Assembly (NCBI GenBank): GCA_014607495.2
Contig: CP053156.1
Coordinates: 1,488,001 to 1,552,000 of the forward strand
DNA: 64,000 nucleotides
Source of the DNA: Carposina sasakii
Taxonomy: Eukaryota > Arthropoda > Insecta > Lepidoptera > Carposinidae
Reading direction: 5' to 3'
Shown here: piece by piece, positions 1 to 10,103 of the stretch
Layout of the letters: each line of letters opens with the position of its first letter
How positions within the stretch are numbered: position 1 is the first letter of the stretch
Translations under genes and position numbers: made by a program
Notes under the pieces: model-generated
The model's database searches: none
What the model was told of the DNA's origin: nothing
Seen by the model: the letters and a program-made list of their open reading frames with translations, nothing else

Positions 1-75
1 TGAGACATATATATTTTATAATGTTATAATATATGATTTTATTATACACTAGTGATTTATAGTGTTTTAATAATA

Positions 76-156
76 AGTGCTCGACGCTGATTGGTCAGAT
101 TATGTTTAACTATAAAAAGTGAGATTATAGTGTTTTTAAAAGTGCTCGACGCTGAT
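76..156. repeat. short direct repeat, 16 bp, two copies
   Basis: AGTGCTCGACGCTGAT occurs at 76-91 and again at 141-156, each preceded by a similar AGTGTTTT-rich stretch. This looks like a local 65-bp-offset duplication. No gene is seen in bases 1-396. Confidence 0.6.
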
Positions 157-396
157 GTTTATTACATAAGATAATTCATGTAAAATATAGAGTAGGTCAC
201 ACATTTTATTATTTGTCATCGTAGAGAACGTTAAGACCTACAAAATGATATATAAAACATATATATACCTCAAAACATATGTTAAATAATTAAGTTTAGT
301 TTTCGTAGGACGTACCATTTGAATTGTAAATGGCTTTTTGATTTCAAGTTAAAGTAACGTTTCGGTAACCCGCCTGGCCCCCAACCCCTTGTCTCC

Positions 397-643
397 GGCG
401 ACGACCGAAGTCGGAGTCCGCGACACGCGTGTTGCCGGCAATGTAGAGTTAATAATAATAATGTAGAGTTAATAATAATAAGTTAACAATAATGGCGACG
501 ACCGAAGTCGGAGTCCGCGACACGCGTGTTGCCGGCAATGTAGAGTTAATAATAATAATGTAGAGTTAATAATAATAAGTTAACAATAATGGCGACGACC
601 GAAGTCGGAGTCCGCGACACGCGTGTTGCCGGCAATGTAGAGT
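397..643. repeat. tandem array, 97-bp unit, about 2.5 copies
   Basis: The GC-rich word GGCGACGACCGAAGTCGG starts at 397, 494 and 591, giving a period of exactly 97 bp. Each unit has a GC-rich half of about 47 bp (with GCGACACGCGTGTTGCC) and an AT-rich half built of two copies of ATGTAGAGTTAATAATAATA. The copies look identical, so the expansion is recent. The third unit is cut by a SINE/LINE tail starting near 641. No coding potential is seen. Confidence 0.9.
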
Positions 644-793
644 TTGTACCACCCCTGCCGAGTTTCCGGGAGGTGGGCAGAAGCGCCTCCCGTACTGACA
701 ACTTAGTGTGGTGACTATGGGCAAAACCCCCTTGTAGCGTGCTCTGGGGGAGGCTTACGTCCAGTAGTGGACTGCAATCGGCTGAAGAAAAAG
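641..793 (+). mobile_element. SINE-like element with LINE-type 3' end, copy 1
   Basis: The sequence begins GTTTGTACCACCCCTGCC and ends in the conserved tail GGAGGCTTACGTCCAG...GACTGCAATCGGCTGAAGAA. The same body and tail recur near 33341, 49237 and 54435. It is 5'-degraded and has an internal deletion compared with the copy at 49237-49471. Confidence 0.65.
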
Positions 794-867
794 GAGTACA
801 AGACTGGAGCTGAGTTTCTCCGGTCCGCAGCCTCTATCTGCTCCGGTAGACAGGCAGATTTAGGGCC

Positions 868-1000
868 AGTGTATATAGAATAGAATAGAATACGCTTTTA
901 TTTGGTGATTACACACAGAGAGATACAATAGCAACAATGAGACTAAACAAACAGGGTAGAAATAGAGACAGCGCAAAAGTAATTAAATAATATAAAAATA
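868..1000. repeat. AGAATAGAAT-type retroelement tail
   Basis: (AGAAT)n followed by ACGCTTTTATTTGGTGATTA recalls AGAATAGAATAAGTTTATTC near 40010. Pentamer tails of this kind are common at insect non-LTR retroelement 3' ends; that class assignment is inferred. No gene is seen from 1000 to 1557. Confidence 0.4.
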
Positions 1001-1559
1001 TGTATATAGTGCAACACAAACATTCTAGCGAGGAGAACCGTGCACCTTGTCAGAAACCTGCCAGTTACATCACACGCGTGTGTAGCCGCCAAATATACTT
1101 ACCTATAGCCTTTTTTGCGGCCTAATTAGTCCTGCCTGGTCTGGCCAAGTGGCCCCCTAGAGTGTAGGTTCTGCGCCTGAGCATCGGGGGCCGCCCAATT
1201 TACGGCACTGCTTAGAGCAGGTTAGTACCTATTTACTTTTATACATTTCACCAGTATACAAGGACCAGTAAGTTACGCCATTTTAATTTGAAAGAAAATA
1301 TTGACGCCATAAATCCTCAGCTATGAAAACGGTTTTCATAATAATAGGTATCTAGATAAAAGTGAGTGCGGAATGAATTAATCTTGATCGTTAGCCATGA
1401 AGATTACCTTATCGCAACTGAATAATTTCTGAGTTTATTACTTATTAAGGCGATAAAATGTTGCGTGGTAGAGGCCACACGTTACGCACCTACCTTATGC
1501 ACTTACGGGAATCATAACATATTGACCAAGCTTACAGGCATAGACTATATGTAATGATA

Positions 1560-1937
1560 TACAGGATGTTTTTTCTACCCTTAACGAAAGGTACGTACTC
1601 TATACATCAAATAAAGTAAGTTTATGCCAAAAAAATGCTAGGCATAAAAGTAGTTTTTTTTTTTAATTTCAATTACTTGATCATGAAATTTCTAGTGTCC
1701 AGTGCTTATGCTAGTTTTTTCATAGACAGATATTAATTATTTCTCGTAAAAAAATCTTGCTACGCGCGTCTATGTGCATTTACGCAGAAAATCACAGTCT
1801 ATTTACTCAACTTTGGACCCTAATATCTTGGCAACCAGACAATTCCCAGGTATGATGCTCCCATGGAGAAAAATGATCAATATGATGAGGAGATTCCGTA
1901 GTTTTCGGGAATGTTGGCGACCAAAAATCATCCTGTA
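1560..1937 (+). mobile_element. MITE family A, copy 1 (TA target duplication)
   Basis: The 378-bp element starts TACAGGATGTTTTTT and ends AAAAATCATCCTGTA, which are inverted complements of each other. It is flanked by TA on both sides (1558-1559 and 1938-1939). The interior contains CTTAACGAAAGGTACGTACT and CTCAACTTTGGACCCTAATA, shared with copies near 14543 and 18584. TA duplication plus short TIRs point to the IS630/Tc1/mariner superfamily. No transposase is encoded. Confidence 0.8.
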
Positions 1938-1939
1938 TA

Positions 1940-2468
1940 CTACTTAGTGGATGCCCTCAACCTTTACCAGTCTCTACTCTACTAATACAAAATGACAATA
2001 TAAATCTACAGGATGTGTTTATATTCCTACATATCAAGTTTAATCTTGAGGTAGGTACCTACTTAGGTTGACTGCCATTACAATACCTACTTACTAAGTA
2101 TAAATAATCCGTGTACCTATATCGAAATAAAAAAATAGACATGGATTAAAACAACCATCATTATTCGTTAAATGAATTTTGTTCCTTCCGCTGTGAATAC
2201 AGGACCTTAGGAAGTTTTAAAACAATATAATAGCCTAGCAACGGGCAACAGCTGGTTATACCTACATAGATAAGTACCTAGTATTGACCTAGACACCTGC
2301 ACTGAAAACTTGACAATATTTTCATTACATACCAATTTCAGGGTTCAAATTAATCTATTGCGCCTTATCTTCGTAAAACAACAATGTCCATTCTAACGTG
2401 CTTTAAAATAAAAACTGTTTTGTTCTTTACATACATGAACGTTCATGTTTACATAGGTTCATATTATT
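1940..2468. other. AT-rich noncoding stretch
   Basis: I see no gene, RNA or recognisable repeat here; only short chance ORFs and TAGGTA-type words. Confidence 0.5.
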
Positions 2469-2800
2469 TACTAGTGGACGCCATGGCTCCGTCCGCGTGG
2501 ACTAAAATAAAAACAAAATGTCGAAATTGTCCGGGATAAAATCATTTTCCCGGGATAAAAGTAGCCTATATGTTACGTGGGACCTGTCACAATATATTCC
2601 TGAAAACTGCATCGAAATCGGTTAAGCCTTTTTTGAGATTAAAGTGCACAAACGCACAGACAAAAATTCCAAAAATCATCGTTTTGGGTCCTATTGCGTT
2701 GATAAAGGTCTCCTATAATATTTTTTTCTCATATATCTTCCATGTACAGACAGCGATCCGTTACATTTTTATTATATGTATAGATATAGATAAGTTATAT
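2469..2800 (+). repeat. dispersed repeat H, copy 1
   Basis: The repeat starts ACTAGTGGACGCCATGG and contains GCATCGAAATCGGTT, CACAAACGCACAGACAAA and a TATGTATAGATATAGA tail. It aligns along its length with 15030-15392. Such CTAGTGGACGCC...AAATCGGTT...CGCACAGAC sequences are abundant in lepidopteran genomes. I cannot tell whether this is a Helitron-type or LINE-derived repeat. The 104-codon ORF inside it is not a gene. Confidence 0.6.
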
Positions 2801-3211
2801 TTTGTATGGCAATTTTCCATCGGTCTAGGTAGTACTAGGCATATTTTTTATTACGAGTATCTAGTATATATTTTTGGCTTTTAATGTTATGTTTACATCA
2901 GCCATATGTCACTTCTATCATGATATGAGGGTCAAAGAAAAAACGTAGTTTGTGGCAAATGTTCTAATTATACCGAACAAATAACCACAATATATTTAAA
3001 TATATTATTTACTGTTATATCAATAAACACTGATAGCATTCACCACGCTTTAGCGATACAATCAATCAAATATTATAAAATATTCATAAAACTACTACTA
3101 TTAACACATAAATGTTTAATAATTAATCGATATTATCATATTTATAACTAGCTTTTGCATGTGATTCCACTTATAATTGATTACTCGTACAAGAGATAAT
3201 TCTGTGTACTT

Positions 3212-3560
3212 GATGATGATGATGATCTCCGACCGTATTTCGGTCAAGGCGACCAATCTCTACGGAGATTGGCCAGGAACGCAGGAGATATTATAGTGCA
3301 CAAGTGTGTGCGCAAACACAGATGCACTCTCTATTCCCTTACTCTCATAGTCCGATGGGACGGAAAGCCGACACGACCGGAGAGAGATCAGGCGCAGGAC
3401 CAACGGTTTTAAGTGCTTTCCGAGGCACGAGCTAAGTGACAATTTTGCAACATTAAAATCTGTACATTAAATAAATTCATAGGTACAGGCCCGTGACTGG
3501 GATCGAACTGACGCTTCCCGCTTGGAAGGTGCACGTTTTAACCACTGGGCTATCACCGCT
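3212..3560 (-). mobile_element. tRNA-headed SINE, copy 1
   Basis: Read on the minus strand, the element starts with a tRNA-like head carrying an A-box-like TAGCCCAGTGGTT and a B-box-like AGTTCGATCCC. A body of about 300 bp follows, and the 3' end is an (ATC)n tail, seen on the + strand as TGATGATGATGATGATCTCC. It matches 29621-29954 closely. The internal 60-codon minus ORF is not a gene. Confidence 0.8.
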
Positions 3561-3798
3561 ATCTGTGTGTGTCTATCTATGTGTGTGTGCTTATAATGGT
3601 AAACAAGGAAGATTATAACGAACTCTTAATCCAGGATTGTTTTAATCTTGAAAGCGAGATGTCGCTCTACAGTACTCAAGTTTCGCTTCCACAATGGAAA
3701 CAATCCTGCTTTAAGATTTCATGGTAACCCCCATGATATACAAAACACTTTCTTTTTTACAATTTTCATAGAACCGCTACCTATATTACGTCTACATC

Positions 3799-4068
3799 TA
3801 CAAGGTGTAACAAAAAGGGTATGTTAAGCGAAAAGCTACCTATATTAAAATAGCCCACTATACAAAACCTATACCCAAAATTTGAGAGCCGAAATCAAAT
3901 GTTTAATTTTCTAGTTAGTATGGAGAATTCCTAAACAACTCAGGAATCTTCATACAATCTTGAAAAATAAACATGTGATTTTGAGTCTCAAATTTTGGGA
4001 ATAGGTTCTTTATAATGGGCTATATTCATAGCTTTTCGCTTAACATACCCTTTTTGTTACACCCTGTA
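3799..4068. mobile_element. palindromic MITE family C, copy 1
   Basis: The left end TACAAGGTGTAACAAAAAGG continues as GTATGTTAAGCGAAAAGCT. The right end is its inverted complement, AGCTTTTCGCTTAACATACC then CTTTTTGTTACACCCTGTA. The TIRs are nearly 40 bp in a 270-bp element, so the transcript could fold into a long hairpin. A second copy lies in the third intron of the trypsin gene. Confidence 0.85.
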
Positions 4069-4158
4069 TGCATACTTTCAAAATGCTTTGTCCTGAAACG
4101 GCCCACGGCAACGGGAAAAATGCGGGTGAAGTCGTGGTCGTCCTCTATAGGTTACATA

Positions 4159-4611
4159 TACGGTGTGGGTGACAGCCAGGCAAATACTGAAATAGTACCT
4201 ACTATTGTGTTGAGTTATACGAAAGTGTTATTACTCACAGGAAATGTATTTTTGATTTGATTATCGGTAATCTTTGCTCTCCGCGCCAATTGCATCGGGC
4301 GATCCTGTGACTAATTAAATGGCTTATTGGGTATTGTGTGATACATTACTGTTTTTTGGATCACTTGTGACTCTCTATTAGGGTTGATCAGGTATTGGAA
4401 CTTTTTGAGGGCAACTTTATTTTTAAATTTGATTTTTAAACCATTGTCTAAGGCCCAATGAAACGAACTAAACTATTTTTTCCTGAAAATATGAAAAAAA
4501 ATTAGGAAAATTTAGGAATTTTTCTGCGAAAATTTTTAGTGTTTTCCGCATCAAAATCATGCTCTGAAGTCATGGTATCAATATTTGCCTGGCTGTCACA
4601 AACACCCTGTA
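4159..4611 (+). mobile_element. MITE family D, copy 1
   Basis: The left terminus TACGGTGTGGGTGACAGCC continues AGGCAAATACTGA; the right terminus is the inverted complement (TCAATATTTGCCTGGCTG then TCACAAACACCCTGTA). TA precedes the element at 157-158 of this kilobase. A copy in the opposite orientation lies at 30681-31153, sharing interior words such as TTTGATTTGATTATC and CGATCCTGTGACTA. Confidence 0.8.
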
Positions 4612-5225
4612 TGTATGATTTCATTATTATTATATGTTAGTATGTACCTAAGTATATAAATCTTATTTACATTAATAAACAAATATGACGGATTTCCGTC
4701 CATAATTAATTAAATCAAAGGTTCTAAATTATTATTGACCGATAAACGACGACCTGTCAAAACTAACAAGTATTTGTAAGTACCTGTCAATACTCATAGA
4801 GTCCGGTAAACTGCCTGATGCCAACATTGCCAACGAGTTGCTGGAAATCTGATACCCAATCTTACATACGGCCTAATTTAAGAGCTATAGCGGTTTAGGA
4901 AATATAATTTATAAGTAGGTATTCGCTTATGTCACCAACAAGTTGCATAAGAGAACACATTAGGGTATTCTAAAAAAATACTTAGGATTTTTTAGTTTGG
5001 TGCAAATACTTACTACCTTTTTATGGCCATTTAGTCAACTCAGATCGCTCCAAGCTCATTCCGACCAGACATTTTATTTTACTTTAAATTAAATATGCAT
5101 GATTATGTAGGTACAGGACACTGTCAATACATGTTAAAATAAACGGTGTATTATAGCTACAATATCTAGACAATGTCCCAAAAACATGCATACATACAAT
5201 TATCGAAAATAAGAGCTATATGTAC
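4612..5225. other. AT-rich noncoding stretch
   Basis: No gene or recognisable repeat is seen between the family D MITE and the dispersed repeat at 5226. Confidence 0.5.
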
Positions 5226-5440
5226 CTTCTCTTCCCGGGCATACTGTACAAGTCAGTGGAGGGACAAGAGGGTCTTGGTGTTTTGTAAGCGATGAGCTGA
5301 CCACCTGTCACTACTAATCCAACATGTACATCTCAACTATACTCTCAAAATTGGTCAGAAGTGGCACCATGTGGTTCTATCGGCCCTAGGTGCTCTGCCT
5401 ACCTCGTAAGGGATGAAGGCGTGGTTATATGTATGTATGT
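5226..5440 (-). repeat. dispersed repeat R, copy 1 (inverted partner of 8053-8284)
   Basis: CTTCTCTTCCCGGGCATACT...GGCGTGGTTATATGTATG is the reverse complement of the repeat at 8053-8284. It ends in a GTAT/CATA microsatellite, like the tail of a retroposed element. The class is not recognised. Confidence 0.7.
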
Positions 5441-5467
5441 AAGTACCTACATCGAAATCCCTTGATA

Positions 5468-5857
5468 TACAGGGTGTAAAATGACGACAATGTTTTTTAA
5501 TACCTCGTATTCTTTGTAAGGTTACGATCATTTTCTTCTATGGAACCAACCCTGGGAAACGACAAAAAATTTATGAAAAAATACTGTCATTTTATTGCAA
5601 TTCGTTTTATGCGCAAAGTACAAATGTACCTAAAAAACTAACGTTATAACATTTTGACATGGTATCTTTAAAAAAAATGTTTATTAACCGATTTCAGATG
5701 GATTTATGTAAAAAAAATTATAATATTAATGTAACTTTGGACCTCAATATCTTGGAAACCCGTGGTTTCCCAGAAGTGCTTCCATAGAAAAAAATGATCG
5801 TAATGTTACAAAGAATACGAGGTATTAAAGAACAAAGTTGTCTTTTTACACCCAGTA
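5468..5857. mobile_element. MITE family B, copy 1
   Basis: The 390-bp element has left end TACAGGGTGTAAAATGACGA and right end TTTTTACACCCAGTA, preceded by a TA at 466-467 of this kilobase. The interior shares TTTGGACCTCAATATCTTGG and TCCATAGAAAAAAATGATCG with family A, so A and B are related. CTCGTATTCTTTGTAA near the left is inverted as TTACAAAGAATACGAG at the right. Confidence 0.7.
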
Positions 5858-6185
5858 TGTAATTATAGAAATATATTAAGACATTCTCTCAGGCAATAAG
5901 CTAGCAACTCAGTGATCATTAATATTTGTATCCGCTATGCTAAGCGTGGCTATGAGAGTTCCTTGATCCTTTAGTTCAGAGTGCTTAGTGCCAGTTTTGA
6001 CTTAGAACCCGATCACGTAAACAGTTTAACCAATCACGTAGCGCCGTTGTTCTCACTTTTATGACATCACATTACAACGCCATAATACGATTGGTTAGCT
6101 GCTTTTCGTTAACGCGAACGAGTTCGAAGTGAAAACTTACACTAAGTAATGGCTACCTCATTTCGAGAACACAGCCGTGTGAGCT

Positions 6186-6497
6186 AATAAATACTAATAA
6201 ATTTTTGAACGCGCTAATCTCAAAAACTACTGGTCCAATTTTGAAAAATTATTTCAGTGTTTGATAGCCCATTTATCAAGGAAGGCTATGTAACAGTTAA
6301 CAAACATTTCTTTTAAAGACACCATATTAATATTCAAAAATGTTAGTTTTGTAGGTACATTTGTCAATCGAATACAATGTTTGCAATAAAAAGAGTTTTT
6401 TTTTTAATTTTTTCGTTTCCCGGGGTTGGTTCCATAGAAAAAAATTATCGTTACGTTACAAAGAATACGAGGTATTAAAATAACAACGTTGTTTAAG
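6186..6497. repeat. family B-like repeat fragment
   Basis: This stretch contains CCATAGAAAAAAATTATCG, TACAAAGAATACGAGGTATT and CAACGTTGTTT as in the right half of the element at 5468. It also holds CTGGTCCAATTTTGAAAAATTATTTCAG, a motif block often seen in lepidopteran repeats. There is no clear left terminus. Confidence 0.5.
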
Positions 6498-6500
6498 TCG

Positions 6501-8052
6501 TGGGCGGCCGCTAGTCTCTTATATCTTGCAACATACCTATTTTACTCACTGCACTGCATCGCAAAGCGGTTAGAAGTCGGCCGTCAAATCGTAGCGTCCT
6601 TCACGCTTCAATACCCGAGAGTGAAGTCTTCATGCATTAGAACGCACTTGTGGTAATAATTGTATGACTTTATGTGATTGAACTTACAACACCAATGTTT
6701 ATGCTCCTGCTTGACAATTTAATTAAGCAATCATATTGCCCAAATAAAAAAAATACATTTTATTTATTATTTCTTACCAAGTATGTATTAATAGTAATTT
6801 TCTACGCATAGTCTGTCATTCTTGAACGTGCAATCCGGGTGGTAAACCAGATTAATTCTGCTATCGGACAACAGATGGCTCTACCTACCCTAACTAAGCT
6901 ACATAAACGAATATTCGCGTTCTCCATCTCGATGAAAAGCTGAAACATTTTTGGATTTGTTTTAAGAATCTAATTTCCACGTACTTATTATACTTATTAT
7001 ATACTGGGTCATAGGAACTCAGTTTTATTAGCATTCACCGTTGGCTTCATTAATACTTTCTTTTACCTATAATGCATAAGTTAATAATTATTATCTTATT
7101 TTTGCAAACACATTGCTATTTTTTTAATAAATTGGAAACTTAGACCTAAACTAGCATCAATGCAATATAAACACAAACCTTGGACAAATCTAAAACTGTC
7201 CTGTAGGTATTAAACCAGTCATGGGCATAGGATTACTCGAGAAAATATGATCCAGTCAAAGTCTATCAAAACCCTAAGTACTTAGAATCGGCTACGATCC
7301 AGGAAGCGAGGGGTCTTTGGCTCCCAATGGAATGTGCGTAGGCGCAGGCTCACACGGCTTTCTATTGATTTAATGAACACTATCTTATCTTGCCCAATAA
7401 GCTTATTACGCCTTTCTGAGTTCGGCCCCAGTGAACCCAATTGGACGCAATTGATTCAACTCATTGGATAATGGAGCAAATTCATAACTTTGTAATCATT
7501 GTGGCTAGGATATAGTTATATACAATGGTTAGTTGGGCCCTTAGAGAACGGAAGTGGAACTATGAAAAGTTAAGTTTGAACCTTGTACACAGATACATAT
7601 ATTATGATGTGATATTTAGACACAGGTCTAAATGTTGTTAGTTATGGTACCACTGGGCTCCTTGACTTCAGGTTCGAGAATATAGGTTGGAGAAAAATCT
7701 GTCTTTTCATATGACATGGTCATAGTCATAGATCGCGGGCAGAGGCGATCTCCACATACTCGTTTATCGTTATCACATTGAGATGACTAATGTAGTAAGA
7801 TAGTTAATTCTTTGCTTTAAAAAAACTCTGTTTCTATGGATACTTCTATAAATAGAGATAGCTTACGTAACTTTTGGGGTGTTGCCTCTCAGAAAAGATC
7901 GATTAAACAAATTTTTGTATTCCAAAAATGCTGAAATAAAACTACTTATTTCTAATGCATCATTTGCGCCCGATGTAGGATTATTTATCTGTCTATTGTG
8001 TTAGTATCCTTCTATCGCATTCTGAAGCTGAAGTATCTTGAGTGTGAAGTAT
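6501..8052. other. AT-rich noncoding stretch
   Basis: No supported gene, RNA or repeat boundary is seen in these 1.5 kb. A GCGTAGGCGCAGGCTCA word near 7330 resembles one near 24413, which is too little to call. Confidence 0.5.
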
Positions 8053-8284
8053 CATACATACATACCTATACATACATACACGTAATCACGCCTTTATCCC
8101 ATACGGGGTAGGCAGAGCACCAAGGGCCGATAGGACCACATGGTGCCACTTCTGACCAATTTTGAGGGTTTAGTTGAGATGTACAAGTTCGGTTAGTAGT
8201 GACAGGTGGTCAGCCCATCGCCTACAAAACACCAAGACCCTCTTGTCCCTCTACTGACTTGTACAGTATGCCCGGGAAGAGAAG
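8053..8284 (+). repeat. dispersed repeat R, copy 2
   Basis: CATACATACATAC microsatellite followed by ACGCCTTTATCCCATACGGG, GGTGCCACTTCTGACC and GCCCGGGAAGAGAAG. It is the inverted partner of 5226-5440; the pair is about 2.6 kb apart. Confidence 0.7.
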
Positions 8285-8966
8285 CAGCTGTAGTATTATA
8301 CTTTTTTTTTTCACTCCCAGAGCAGCATAGAAGATACAGGTATCAGCCCTAAGTTAATAATAACCTGTGACAGGAGATCCTATTTAATTGATAGCACATA
8401 CATATTTGTCAACATTATTATTAGGTCTATCTATCTTAAGTTTACTTTAACTAATCTTTAACTACATTTAAATGTTTTATTCTACTAAATTAAACTAAAT
8501 TAAATCTAATTACAAACAAAATCAAATTAAAATTATTTACATACTTCTCTTGAGTATTACCTATATCTGTTCGGATTCTTTATAACGAGTATAATACGTT
8601 TTAGCATGATCATGCGGTTACGTTAGCAAAGCTTCGTGATAGCAAAACGACACTTGGCTTACCCTTAAATTAAAGTAAGTATTTTAACATGCTTCATAAA
8701 ATAAGGATTATATTAAACTCTAAGTCACATTCGAAGATATTTTTTGTTTTAACGAACTGTTAACTACCTACTTAGCGGCCATGCAAAGACATACCTTCCC
8801 CCAAACCCCTTTTATAGCGTAAAATCAAAGCAGTTAATTTTACAAGCACTAAAAATTTATGTGTACTTCTCATCCATTTATAGTGTGTTAACTGCCTGAT
8901 ATTGTAACAGTATTTATACATTTTTGCCTCGCCTTAAGATTTTCCATATCCCTTAATCAATATCAT

Positions 8967-9176
8967 TTAATAGTAATAATAATAATAAATATTTACTCAT
9001 TTCACAACACATTGACCTAATCCCACACTAAGATCCCTAAGGTCTTGTGTCGTGGGTACTAAGCAACGGTATATAAATACATAGATAAGTATAGAAACAT
9101 CCATGACTCGGAAACAAACATCGATATTCATCATATCAATGTCTGCACCTACCAGGATTCGAACCTAGTAATATCA
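8967..9176 (-). mobile_element. tRNA-related SINE-like remnant
   Basis: An (AAT)n tract is followed by a body ending in CCTACCAGGATTCGAACCTA, which on the minus strand gives a B-box-like GGTTCGAATCC. Sequences with ATCCATGACTCGGAAACAAAC plus this box are familiar from lepidopteran short retroposons. An A box is not clear, so this may be only a fragment. Confidence 0.45.
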
Positions 9177-9179
9177 GTT

Positions 9180-9990
9180 TTGTTAATTTTACGTTTAATT
9201 AAGTTACAGAAGAGCTCATAGACACCGTCATTTAACTGTGATTTATAATAAAAACAAACTAAGAATAAATTGTATAAGTGTGATATTATTATCAATGACT
9301 TAAAAAAATATCCACATTTGTTAGTATTTTAATAGTTTTATTAGGTCCACCTAAACTTAAATAGTAACCTCAACAGATTTATGTAGCTATGTGTTGTAGT
9401 GATATAATACGAGTAGTAGTAACTACCTATCCACCTATTTATGCATATTCATTTAGCCTTACCTCATTACCGGTCGATTTCCGATCATTTTAATGTTTCA
9501 ATAAATTCGCTGAGCCGAACATTTGGTTTGATTGGCGATAAAATCTCCATGTTCTACCGCACTTTGTTATTACGCCATTAATTTTGATTGTTTTCAAATT
9601 ATTGGGATAATTGTATCTTCATTCGGTATTTTAGGAAGCTAAAAATGTTGAGCATATTTTGTATCTAATATTCTGTACATAATAATACAAAAAGACCTTG
9701 GACAGATGTGTCATGTTTTTCGGGATGTTAATCTACTGATTACATATTTGTTACAACAAAGTATTATTTAAATCTTACAGTACAGCATAGCTTATATATC
9801 TACTTCATAGTAAGCAAGTAAGTACATGTAACTGATAAAATGTGGGTTTTTCTTTTCTCTCTACACATATTCGAAATGTACTTTCCAAAATTGAATAACC
9901 AGCTGTATCGTTATTTTAAAACATTTAAGTATTTACTACTTATCATTATCCAAGAGACTATCATTTCAGTTTCCATTTTGACATGAAAAG
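9180..9990. other. AT-rich upstream region of the trypsin gene
   Basis: No gene is seen. The last 100 bp before the trypsin start carry GATA motifs, listed separately. Confidence 0.5.
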
Positions 9991-10004
9991 TTAGTGAATT
10001 CCCA

Positions 10005-10043
10005 AGATAAAAATGATCTTGACATCATAGATAAAAGTTATCT
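10005..10043. promoter_or_regulatory. cluster of three GATA-factor motifs
   Basis: AGATAA occurs at 10005-10010 and 10029-10034, and its complement TTATCT at 10038-10043, ending 60 bp before the trypsin ATG at 10104. GATA factors drive midgut genes in insects (known). That this cluster acts here is inferred from its spacing. No clear TATA box with an initiator can be fixed. Confidence 0.4.
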
Positions 10044-10103
10044 TCCTAGTACTATCGATCGGTAACGCACATTCATTATTTAGACGTAGATCTGTTTGAC
10101 AAA

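Noticed and set aside
2570..2884. 104-codon + ORF
   Set aside because: Falls inside dispersed repeat H; the homologous stretch at 15207 encodes a different, shorter frame.
8965..9000. CRISPR-like or telomeric repeat in AAT-rich tracts
   Set aside because: Plain trinucleotide microsatellite next to a SINE-like remnant; no spaced repeats.
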